From contig NW_014577157.1 in the NCBI RefSeq assembly GCF_000485595.1, forward strand, positions 401,273 through 423,825: DNA of 22,553 nucleotides, given 5' to 3'. How positions within the stretch are numbered: the stretch's first letter is position 1; each line of letters begins with the position of its first letter. Below are positions 8,301-14,600 of this stretch, in pieces. The DNA comes from Priapulus caudatus (taxonomy: Eukaryota > Priapulida > Priapulimorpha > Priapulimorphida > Priapulidae). Under the pieces are notes generated by a model, which worked only from the letters and a program-made list of their open reading frames with translations, made no database searches and was not told the DNA's origin. A program made the position numbers and the translations under genes.

Positions 8301-9793
8301 GACTTGGGGATTTCAAAGTGTGAAAAAGGAGGATCGATCCCTTTAAACAATAATTGGCTATATATAATATAGTGTTACCAGGGACACCGAACCCATTTTT
8401 AAATGTTAAAACATGCATTCACTAAATACTATAGGCTGTGTGATGTATGGGCTTTATGCCAGTTATGGGTGTGTGCTTATGTGTGTTCCCGGTATTACAC
8501 TTAAACACAAATTCCTGGAAAATGGATGCGTGCAAATATAACATCTGATAAAAACGCCAGATTAAGTTATGTTAAATAAATCACACATTGAGACGTGGTC
8601 AATACTGTGCCAGGCAGGTCTCTGCTAGTACAACTACACATTGTATGTTGCTCGTGTGCCAGTGTGGTGTACTAAAAATATAATAAACAATTAGTAAATT
8701 GTGCTCTAGAAATATTTATAATCTGATACTATTCTAGAATATAGGGTCAGATTAGACAGGGCAGTAATAATGACAGTATCAATGCCAGTATTACTATTAT
8801 TCAGGTTAACACTAATACTAACGCCAGTACTACTGCTGCTGAGAGGGTCTATGTCCCCCGGGGTACTGCCGGAACGTACCCTGGGTACGGTCCGGTATAC
8901 CGGAACGTACCCTGGTACTATCTAATATGCCGACCGTACCTCGCCTACTCCACTAACGAGTCTAGGGAGTCGCCTACGCCTACTCCTACTCCCTAACCCT
9001 AACCCTAACCTTAACCCTAACCATATCAAATAGTGACCAGGGTACGTTCCGGCAGTAACCTGGAGGACATAGACCCTATGAGCACTACTGCTATGTAACT
9101 ATCAGATCAGATGTAGTATCAGTATCGCTGAGAGGGTCTATGTCCCCCAGGGTATACCGGAACGTACCCTGGTACTATCTATATGCCGGACCGTACCTCG
9201 CCTACTCCACTAACGAGTCTAGGGGTCTCCTACGCCTGCTCCCTAACCCTAAAGAGTAAAGGCTAACCCTAACCCTAACCCTAACCATATCAGATACCGT
9301 AGTTACCAGGGTACGTTCCGGCAGTACCCTGGGGGATATAGACCCTATGACTATGAGCATCAGTATCAATGCCACTCAATGCCAGTGCAGTGCCAGTATG
9401 ACAACGAATCATGCCAATCACAGGCACTTGAAGCGTATCAACTGTAAACATACGCGGCCGCCATTGCGCGTACACATACACATAAAATATATTATATATT
9501 TATGTGTATGTGTACGCGCAAATGGCGCCGCGGTATGTTTACAGTTGATTACGCTTCACAGTGCTGTGTTGCCAATCTTATCTGCGCAGCATTGCCAGTG
9601 AACAATGACAATCATCAATAGTCGTATAAGAAATATCTACTGTGTGTTTATTATGTATTCATGAAACTTGGACTCCAGTCCAAACCATCACCAAAACCAA
9701 ATGTTTTTGTACATAAATTGATGCTATCAGACTTACTGGAAGCTTAAACTCCAATATGTTCGTTTGCGTAAAGAAAACAAGTATTTCCGACAT
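1631..9793 (-). CDS. TRMT11: tRNA (guanine(10)-N2)-methyltransferase catalytic subunit (TRMT11), spliced gene
   Basis: TRMT11/Trm11, working with TRMT112, methylates N2 of guanosine 10 in many tRNAs. Coding exons in transcript order: 9793-9737, 7799-7731, 6428-6273, 5926-5831, 5623-5486, 5027-4871, 3944-3864, 3485-3321, 2534-2465, 2258-2127, 1819-1699 and a doubtful 1651-1631. Every junction is GT-AG and the phases agree, giving 414 residues plus about 6. Residues 1-150 form the N-terminal and THUMP-like part (EFKLPELK, LPFEGKV). The Rossmann methyltransferase follows: IGNTSMD, D219-PFVGTG (SAM loop), GTDID at 240-244, GPDENIRSNLRQYGLE, catalytic TDPPYGIRE with D306-P-P-Y309, and LVYWLPVYTPE. 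These match the family in order, so identity is near certain. The extreme N-terminus may carry indels, and the C-terminus looks about 45 residues short of vertebrate proteins. The gene is divergent from PSMF1. Confidence 0.95.
1699..1819 (-). CDS. TRMT11: TRMT11 exon 11
   Basis: A 121-base exon from ttctag|GTACAC to TATGAG|GTATAA. It completes E-YTVDNIPQHPCLELVANSE and contains SVHVSRRLITMRK, matching the conserved HPCLELV and SRRLITM blocks. If the donor is not used, the frame ends after one more codon (GTA TAA). Confidence 0.93.
1966..2037. repeat. Hairpin repeat in TRMT11 intron 10
   Basis: Nested inverted repeats: agagcgt (1966-1972) with acgctct (2031-2037), and agaagtaga (1992-2000) with tctacttct (2011-2019). 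The centre ctattatctact(t/c)ctgat is shared with the hairpin at 11538-11572, suggesting a dispersed foldback family. Confidence 0.6.
2127..2258 (-). CDS. TRMT11: TRMT11 exon 10
   Basis: It encodes LQNHVPSCTKYGLTDIFRDL, LLNFAAKFLKKGGKLV and YWLPVYTP. The phase requires the acceptor ctcag|TTTACAG at 2259-2260, not the alternative acag seven bases downstream. Donor is CCAGA|GTAAGG. The motif GG(K/R)LVYWLPVYTPE is diagnostic of the family. Confidence 0.95.
2465..2534 (-). CDS. TRMT11: TRMT11 exon 9 (catalytic DPPY motif)
   Basis: A 70-base exon from atag|CTCCTTATGG to GAGCA|GTAAGT. With exon 8 it makes TDPPYGIRESTRKIGSDKNN, the N2-guanine methyltransferase DPPY catalytic motif and the family GIREST(R) sequence. 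It was found by phase and homology. Confidence 0.94.
2749..3183. mobile_element. 435-bp MITE-like element in TRMT11 intron 8
   Basis: Terminal inverted repeats ATAATTGTGACCCGCTCC at the left and its exact reverse complement at the right (ending 3183) bracket non-coding AT-rich sequence. The word ggaataagtcg occurs inside both halves (after acc at 2770s and near 3010). No transposase frame is present, so this is a non-autonomous element. The outermost bases are TA-rich, compatible with a TA target duplication, but I cannot fix the boundary exactly. Confidence 0.85.
3321..3485 (-). CDS. TRMT11: TRMT11 exon 8
   Basis: It encodes SSRYNQIWKGPDENIRSN, LRQYGLEHCYLDV and FDAIITD, then one base of Pro. 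The donor is GATC|GTAGGT. Reading on into the intron gives RRFLRHY, which is not coding; the next exon restores DPPYG. Confidence 0.96.
3752..3793. repeat. Short inverted repeat, TRMT11 intron 7
   Basis: GGGCTTCATAA (3752-3762) is the exact reverse complement of TTATGAAGCCC (3783-3793), giving an 11-bp stem with a 20-base loop. Function is unknown. Confidence 0.6.
3864..3944 (-). CDS. TRMT11: TRMT11 exon 7
   Basis: An 81-base exon between ggttacag and AAAAG|GTAAAC, phase 1 to phase 1. It completes DPFVGTG with SLLVAAAGCGAYVTG and contains TDIDYNVLHGKG. The Asp residues of GTDID are expected to contact the SAM ribose. It was found by phase and homology. Confidence 0.95.
4088..4132. repeat. 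(AT)n microsatellite
   Basis: An uninterrupted AT dinucleotide run of about 22 units lies in TRMT11 intron 6. Confidence 0.95.
4329..4619 (+). CDS. Unrecognised 96-codon ORF nested in TRMT11 intron 6
   Basis: An ATG-initiated frame of 96 codons runs antisense to TRMT11, ending IECTAQIEG-TAG. It is clearly richer in GC than the AT-rich intron around it. Its composition is not low-complexity: Cys, Trp and charged residues are mixed, as in IEEWHYRLARRMCYYNALC and IRFRIQDFFPASSSDVC. I recognise no domain, signal peptide or membrane segment. It could be a fragment of a mobile-element gene, a retrocopy, or a chance frame in a GC-rich repeat. Inverted CCAAT sites (ctcattggat near 4352) sit inside it. 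No function is assigned. Confidence 0.2.
   Translation: MTYELLPISLDNEQHIEEWHYRLARRMCYYNALCLRHGISSRLGATQILELMCDCPPARKPHTTIRFRIQDFFPASSSDVCVERFSYIECTAQIEG
4688..4824. mobile_element. 137-bp foldback hairpin flanked by TTAA
   Basis: The whole segment folds on itself. The outer arms attaatgcctgc and gcaggcattaat match, and a perfect 16-bp inner stem is GGAAGGAATAGTGCCC with GGGCACTATTCCTTCC around an 11-base loop. TTAA occurs at each end (4689-4692 and 4820-4823), compatible with a TTAA-targeting (piggyBac-type) MITE, although TTAA is also part of the palindrome. It lies in TRMT11 intron 6, just downstream of exon 6. Confidence 0.8.
4871..5027 (-). CDS. TRMT11: TRMT11 exon 6
   Basis: It encodes 52 codons plus one base, from LMDGQRDQIRHY through YIGNTSMD to CDPFVGT. 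The donor ACAG|GTAATA splits the Gly codon of the SAM-binding DPFVGTG loop. Acceptor is tttgtag|CTG. Confidence 0.96.
5319..5392. repeat. (GT)n and (CGTG)n compound microsatellite
   Basis: A GT run of about 20 units passes into CGTG units, with a short echo at 5401-5420. It lies in TRMT11 intron 5, close to the exon 5 donor. Confidence 0.93.
5486..5623 (-). CDS. TRMT11: TRMT11 exon 5
   Basis: Forty-six codons, phase 0, with acceptor ttacag|AAA and donor TGG|GTGTGT. It encodes LPFEGKVKLNNPD, FHLLELYG and VYFGRW, hallmarks of TRMT11. A long GT/GTGC microsatellite lies in the intron just downstream. Confidence 0.95.
5831..5926 (-). CDS. TRMT11: TRMT11 exon 4
   Basis: Thirty-two codons, phase 0 at both ends (atccag|GCACAA and GAT|GTACGT). 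The peptide contains GTFRVKVDAFGKKL, corresponding to the THUMP strand 'TFKIxxxTFxK' of the family. Confidence 0.92.
6273..6428 (-). CDS. TRMT11: TRMT11 exon 3
   Basis: Fifty-two codons, phase 0 at both ends (tttcag|AATCC and AAG|GTGGAAG). The peptide starts NPFLVLDL and contains LMKRTVLMRSMYELWASA, matching the family stretch around MKRTVLxRSxYELW. Confidence 0.95.
6959..7020 (+). repeat. G-rich tract with G-quadruplex potential
   Basis: The plus strand has many runs of three to six G separated by one or two bases (gggggg, ggg, ggggg, gggg), fitting the G3+N1-7 quadruplex pattern repeatedly. It lies in TRMT11 intron 2, where the transcript would be C-rich. Confidence 0.8.
7130..7600 (-). 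mobile_element. (CGGACG)n-containing dispersed repeat
   Basis: The segment has short repeats of gacctttgacct type words, then 'tcaagatcgtacgtcgcgcggttaag' (in part), 'ccgtaattgttgacg' and a tandem (acgg)n tract at 7480-7506. This layout resembles dispersed non-coding repeats I know from marine invertebrate genomes. A second CGTCCG-bearing segment, in opposite orientation, is at 20530-20790. The open frames through it (7113-7605, both strands) look like repeat artefacts. The family is named from memory, not by search. Confidence 0.5.
7731..7799 (-). CDS. TRMT11: TRMT11 exon 2
   Basis: Sixty-nine bases in phase 0 lie between acceptor ttttag and donor AAG|GTAACT. They encode ELKTLAKLSS...SHDKK, the segment that follows EFxLPE in TRMT11. 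This exon is too short to stand out as an open frame and was found by homology and splice phase. Confidence 0.88.
8842..9078. mobile_element. Telomere-repeat foldback element, copy A
   Basis: The left arm starts GAGAGGGTCTATGTCCCC and contains two tandem CCGGAACGTACCCTGG-like words. The right arm reads agggtacgttccggcagta ... gacatagaccct, the inverse of the left. Between them lie gtacctcgcctactccacta and an array of CCCTAA units (8994-9021, one unit reading CCTTAA). No protein is encoded. It lies in TRMT11 intron 1, about 50 bp from copy B. Confidence 0.85.
9131..9345. mobile_element. Telomere-repeat foldback element, copy B
   Basis: Same terminal inverted repeats and same internal order as copy A. 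It has one fewer internal duplication (the GGGTACGGTCCGGTATAC word is missing), and its CCCTAA block (9242-9286) is interrupted by agagtaaaggcta. The arms pair over about 45 bp. It is close enough to copy A to be a tandem duplicate, but the flanks differ. Confidence 0.85.
9424..9563. repeat. Near-perfect 130-140 bp palindrome
   Basis: The left half tgaagcg.atcaactgtaaa ... gcgcgtacacatacacata is mirrored by tatgtgtatgtgtacgcgc ... tttacagttgat.acgcttca, with centre ttatata. Only a few mismatches occur, for example gcggccgcc against ggcgccgc. The flanking gcact and agtgc words extend the symmetry. It would form a long cruciform or hairpin RNA. It lies in TRMT11 intron 1, between copy B and exon 1. 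It is probably a foldback transposon; its short loop and near identity suggest recent origin. Confidence 0.88.
9737..9793 (-). CDS. TRMT11: TRMT11 exon 1 (start uncertain)
   Basis: The ATG at 9793-9791 opens 19 codons ending NILEFKLP, then the donor CCA|GTAAGT at 9736. This phase joins exon 2 (ELKTLAK), giving the family motif EF(K/R)LPE(L/I)K. The better family match upstream is split over three frames: RKYLF (start 9801 or 9813), FLYANEH, then LEFKLP. That suggests two single-base insertions, near the A4 run at 9774-9777 and near 9751-9757. The open frame given here is the conservative model. Confidence 0.7.
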
Positions 9794-10006
9794 GCACTCA
9801 TGGAGGCTGACATGTTGGAAAACACAGAATCAACTATCACCACGGCGCTTCGATCGCATGATAGTATCGTGGATGTCTCAGAAATTCTTGACATTTGTAG
9901 CTTCGATGATATAACGACACAGGAACCACTAGCAGCAATAAGTAGCCGAGAGGCGTGTATTTTTTTCCTAGGTCAATCAGACACATAGGCTCTAGCGAGC
10001 GCTGCC

Positions 10007-10011
10007 ATTGG
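10007..10011 (-). promoter_or_regulatory. CCAAT box facing TRMT11
   Basis: ATTGG on the plus strand reads CCAAT toward TRMT11, about 215 bp upstream of its exon 1 ATG. It lies in the left arm of the inverted repeat. Candidate NF-Y site. Confidence 0.35.
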
Positions 10012-10072
10012 TTTGATACAAATCACGGTGCCTCAAACTCCCTGTTTTATGGTGCATTCACTGCATATGTGA

Positions 10073-10141
10073 CCCTAACCCTAACCCTAACCCCAACCAC
10101 TAATCCTAGTCCTATACCCTAACCCTAACCCTAACCCTAAC
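10073..10141 (+). repeat. Interstitial telomeric repeats (CCCTAA)n
   Basis: Two blocks of CCCTAA units (about 10073-10096 and 10118-10141) are separated by degenerate sequence (cccaaccactaatcctagtcctata). They lie between the two gene starts, in the same strand orientation as all other telomeric blocks in the window. Confidence 0.92.
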
Positions 10142-10330
10142 TGTAACTCTACCCAAATCCTATTTAAAAATATATTATAAAAAAATTTAATTTTTATTGT
10201 TGTAAAAATAATTGTTGTAATTAAATGTTGTAAATAAATCATGTAAATATTTGCGTTAATGCGGCAAACAAATGATCAACGAATAAAGATAGGGAAAATA
10301 CAGAAACAGGAAAGATAATTAGAAAACGGA

Positions 10331-10392
10331 GATGGATTTCGATCCACCGCCTTTCATACCTTGACGCTGGCATTCTAACCACTACCCTAATG
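10331..10392 (-). pseudogene. tRNA-like sequence (degenerate tRNA or SINE head)
   Basis: On the minus strand the sequence reads TAGGGTAGTGGTTAGAATGC, resembling a D arm and A box. About 30 bases later comes GGTGGATCGAAATCCATC, resembling a T arm and B box with one extra base. A clean anticodon stem and acceptor pairing are not evident, so it is not a functional tRNA. It is a decayed tRNA or the promoter part of a tRNA-derived SINE. Confidence 0.45.
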
Positions 10393-10442
10393 AATCATAC
10401 ATAAACTTAAAATTTTAATGTGCTATGTATATGGCAATACTG

Positions 10443-10450
10443 TGACGTCA
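10443..10450 (+). promoter_or_regulatory. CRE site TGACGTCA
   Basis: A perfect palindromic cAMP-response element (CREB/ATF site) lies about 205 bp upstream of the PSMF1 ATG. A second half site TGACG follows at 10456-10460 and a CCAAT box (10473-10477) is 23 bp downstream. This arrangement is typical of housekeeping promoters. Being palindromic, it could serve either gene. Confidence 0.5.
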
Positions 10451-10472
10451 TTGAGTGACGAAACAAGCTCAA

Positions 10473-10477
10473 CCAAT
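10473..10477 (+). promoter_or_regulatory. CCAAT box facing PSMF1
   Basis: CCAAT within caaccaatagcagcc, about 180 bp before the PSMF1 ATG and in the right arm of the inverted repeat, mirrors the CCAAT that faces TRMT11. Confidence 0.4.
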
Positions 10478-10654
10478 AGCAGCCTCACTACAGCCCTAGT
10501 GTCTTGATTGACCTAGGCAAAAAAAATCACGCTAGCCGAGAGACCACAAACAAATAGACTGACCACCACTGACTATCTTACTGCTGTGGCACCTAGTGTT
10601 CATTACTGAGCTAAATACAAACTAAGACGTTATGACCCATCTGAGTTGTTCACA

Positions 10655-10788
10655 ATGGCTACCCCAGGCCATGAGTTGCTATTTACAACTGCCAAACCAC
10701 AGTTTAAGGCAAAGCAAGATCCTGTAGTATGCTTTTGTCACTGGAACTAATATGCAATGGTTTCCGATGTGTAGGAGTTGGAGAAAGT
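10655..10788 (+). CDS. PSMF1: PSMF1 exon 1 with apparent one-base deletion
   Basis: The ATG (context CACAATGG) opens MATPGHELLFTTAKPQFKAK, then QDPVVCFCHWN and TAA at 10748. Another frame continues at once as ELICNGFRCVGVGES to the donor AGT|GTATGT, in phase with exon 2. Human PI31 has HWE here, so TGGGAA seems to have become TGGAA at 10743-10746. An internal ATG at 10729 is in the downstream frame and could give a shortened protein. An out-of-frame upstream ATG lies at 10632. Confidence 0.85.
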
Positions 10789-11569
10789 GTATGTTTAAAA
10801 CTTTTGAGTACTTAAAGTTTTCTGGTGGTTTGAAGTTGAATTAGCTTGATATGAATCATTATCATTTAATTTATTGATTTGATGGCTTGCTGTAGCCTGT
10901 AGGCCTAGTGTAGGGTGTTATAGTGGGTGCAAATCCACTTTAGACACCTTAGCCTTAGGTATCACGAAGGGACTGTGATGCACAGATTACTGATGCACAG
11001 ACTTTTTGTATATCAAGGAATGATGCAAAAACCCTAACCCTAACCCTAACCCTGGCCTAAGTCATAAAGTATAACCTTACTTAGGCTGAGAGGGTCTCTA
11101 TGTCCCCCAGAGTACTGCCGGAACGTACCCTGGGTACGGTCCGGTATACTGGAACGTACCCTGGTACTATCTAATATGCCGGACCGTACCTCGCCTACTC
11201 CACTAATGAGTCTATAGGGAGTTGCCTACGCATACTCCCTAACCCTAACCCTAACCACAGGCACTTGCCGACTTGGAACGTCTCAATAAAAAAAATAATG
11301 GTAAATAAACACGAAATGTACCAAAATCTTAATGTTTCTCTACTCTATTTCGCCATAATCACCTGTAAACTGGTCAAATGCTCATCTGCAATACACAAGT
11401 ACACCGAACGCCCGCCCGCGCTGTGCTGCGTGCACAAACAACATGAATAAGAGAGTATCATCTCTCTTAAGAGAGTATAAGAGAGTATCTCTCTAATTCA
11501 TGTTGTTAATAACATGTCATGTTGTTTATAATACATCTATCAGGAGAAGTCTTCTATTATCTACTCCTG

Positions 11570-11605
<36 letters not shown>

Positions 11606-14600
11606 TGGTTATCTATATTATTTCTATGGTTTGATATGCCTCTCGCAGTGTAATCAGTGTTGGGGGGGGGGGAACAGTACGTGCATATGAGTACGTGTGA
11701 TGATACCATAAAAGTGCAAATATATATAGGCTCTATCATTTCATTTCATTTTTCTTGTTATGTTATTTTTTTATTCTTTTAAATTCCACTTCTCCCCAGC
11801 AATAAGAAATAAGAACTTTTTTATATTGCAATACATGCCATACCACCTCATACATTTTTCCTTCTTTTAATATTATGAAACAAGCTAACTTTTCAAAGAT
11901 GCATTTGGTATTCTGATGGTGCTGAATCTAGTCATAATAAAGAGTTGACATGAAATATTATATTAGTGCAATGAATCAATATATTGTCAATGATTCACTA
12001 TAACAATAGTTTATATCATTCTTTTCCCATGTCTATAACAACATCAAGTTCTTGACCAAGAGCCATTACATTCCATGTATTAACGTGTGATGATACCATA
12101 AACGTGCAAATTTACTGTAAAGTGCAAATATTGGCTCTATCAATTCATTTTATTTTATTTTATTTTATTTTAAATTCCACTTCCCCCCAGCAGTAAGAAA
12201 TAAGGTATGAAGAATTGGTACACAGCAGACAGTTGCACAGCAGCAAATACAGCAGCATCCGGGAACTTAGTGTGAACCTGCTTTAATAAAATGGTGCTTG
12301 TATTGACCCATGACCTATTACGGCTGTGATTGGAGAGTGGTCTATCTTGCGCTTACAGCGCTATATTATCGTTGGTTCACACGGACGTTTTCGTACCCAC
12401 TCCTGAGTTGGTGCGAAAATGACCCGAGCGCTGGTTCATTCGTTCCGGCACACGATTCGGGTCAGAATGAGTACGGCGGCAGTGTCGAGGGCCAGAGTTT
12501 GATTGTTTAATTCGCATTGTTTGCTTTGACGCATTGTATTTTCCAAGAATTCCAAGAAGAGACATGTCCAAGAACTGATCGATCAAACGTCGTGTGAACG
12601 CTCTCTTCAACGACGCTCCGTGTCGTTTTTGACCCGGGTCAGTCTCGGATCTTTTTCGACCCGAGACGAACGCTCTGTGGGAACGCGGCCTATAAACATC
12701 TGATTGTCTGCAAAAACTGCTGTGCAGCATGACTGTGGTCCCAATGGTGCCAGATTATCGGTGGTCAACTTTTACTTTATATAATGTTTCCTGTAACCTG
12801 GCACATTGTTCTGTTAATTGAAAGCAAATATCACATTAAATAGCAAAAAAACTAAAACAGAAATGTGCTAAGTTACAGCAATGCATTTACAGGCTAGTTC
12901 ATGTAATAAATTGTTCTATTTGCAATGCTATATATATAGTTGTTTGCTGAGGTATAGGATTTTCAGGTGATGTTGGTAGGTGGGCTGTGTCAACAACATA
13001 CAAGCAGAGAACCAGTTTGGTATTAAAAAATATAGTTCTATTAAAGTAATTAATATAAATAATGTTATATGTATAGAATTTGTTAATGTCAGTTGATATT
13101 TGTGCATCTTTTAAAGCCATCTTTATCGGACGAACCATCTGAGGGACTACCACCAGGATGGAATTCAAACCAAGATGTATACGAGCTGCGATATGTGTAT
13201 ACTGATGGGTGTCGATATTTCCTGAAAGTAATTAAAATGGACGACATGTTGTTTGTTCATTTCATGGTATGCGATAGTTAAATTTATATAAACCTAGATT
13301 ATACCATATATCATAAAATTCTCGAATTTTATTCCTGCCTAAAATAGTGCAAATTGAGAAATATATTGGAAGCTTGTGTCTAAAATAATTCTGTAATAAT
13401 ATTTATCTATTTATACAGATCAGTCGATTTTTTTCTAGCATGGGTACCAGTGTGGTTGATCTGCCCTTGAAACATTTCCTGTTTGTTCTATAGTATTCTA
13501 TAAAGGACGTCGTTTGAAGATTTTTTAATTTGACCATGCTGATACAAAAACTCCCACTGAGCCTCTTGTAATTCATGAAAAATTGAATAACTATAAACCC
13601 AGTTATCTAATGCATCTTAGAGGATAGCATCAGTAATTAAGTAAAGTTATTCTATGTTGTATTGCATATCTAGTAATAAATTATTTGATACAAATTTGAC
13701 TGGTTTTCGTTTTCAGAGGCAGACAGATGAAAAAGTTGCAACTATGAACATTGACATAGGAAAGTATATTGGTGATACCACTGAAAAGTTTGCCAGGTAA
13801 AATTGGGAATTCCTAGATGCATTACTGGTTAGGCAGATTCACATGCTGAATTTAAATATCTTTGACCCATGAAGTCTACATTAAAGGCATACTAGGCCCA
13901 TTGATTATGCAATGTTGACGAATGCTAGAGTAACTGGCACCTGGTGTAGTTAATAAGTACATAACCTTATAGCCAAACACGTATTAGTTTGTCCAATATC
14001 ACCGCTAGTTACATTACAAGCAAGACTTGAAATCGGTTGTTGATATTCATTTACGTGCCGTAAATGTCATCCAGGAGTCGAGCGATAACGTAAACATTTG
14101 TGCGGCCCGTATGTTTTGGACGCCAGATGAAATGGAGGTGTCAGCGGTGTAACCACGGCCACGTACTAAACATGGAAATGGAGTAAAACACAGGTACTAA
14201 TCACGGACGCTCATGGACAGCCCTGACAAAAAGTTTCTTATCACGAGCGTCCGTGTTTACGAAATCACTGATAGTATTGCGTACGGCCGAGCATGCGTGC
14301 AAAAATGTTCGGTGCACTATAAATCTGTATCACACCCGCTTCGCCGGCAGCGGTTTGAAATTGTAAACAACTGATTTCTTGGACTGCGGATTTCAATTAT
14401 ACATTTCTTAGTAACCAGCAGTGATATTGGACAAACTAATACGCGTTTGGATGTAAGGTTATGTACTACACAACTTATTAACTACACAAGGTGCCAGTTA
14501 CTCTAGCATTCGTCAACATTACATAATCAATGGGCCTAGTATGTCTTTAATATAATTTAGTCGCTATCGACTGGCCTTTAATGGTTTGCATTTGCTAGAT

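Larger units (their letters stand above)
9953..10532. repeat. Inverted repeat enclosing the TRMT11-PSMF1 divergent promoter
   Basis: The arm starting GCGTGTATTTTTTTCCTAGG at 9953 continues GTCAATCAGACAC and reaches GCTGCCATTGG. It recurs inverted at 10470-10532, where the reverse complement reads GCGTGATTTTTTTTGCCTAG, GTCAATCAAGACAC and GCTGCTATTGG. The arms are about 60 bp and each retains an ATTGG (inverted CCAAT) box. Between them lie telomeric repeats and a tRNA-like sequence. It could be a transposon's terminal repeats or a mirrored promoter module. Confidence 0.75.
10789..13116 (+). other. PSMF1 intron 1
   Basis: A 2.3-kb intron. It holds a telomeric block and truncated foldback copy C (11030-11260), hairpins (11437-11572), an AT microsatellite (11572-11600), a poly-G run near 11665, a direct repeat pair (11693 and 12085) and a GTTCACACG-type element (12375-12690). 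I saw no further PSMF1 exon in it, and phase 0 joins exon 1 directly to exon 2. Confidence 0.75.

Noticed and set aside
8994-9021. A true chromosome end
   Set aside because: Telomeric units are short, interrupted, embedded in repeated elements and flanked on both sides by gene sequence.
9764-9988. 74-codon plus-strand ORF between the two genes
   Set aside because: It is antisense to TRMT11 exon 1 and runs into the inverted repeat arm. No recognisable motif.
12310-12730. ORFs on both strands in PSMF1 intron 1
   Set aside because: They lie in the GTTCACACG repeat. PSMF1 exons 1 and 2 join directly in phase, so no exon is needed here.
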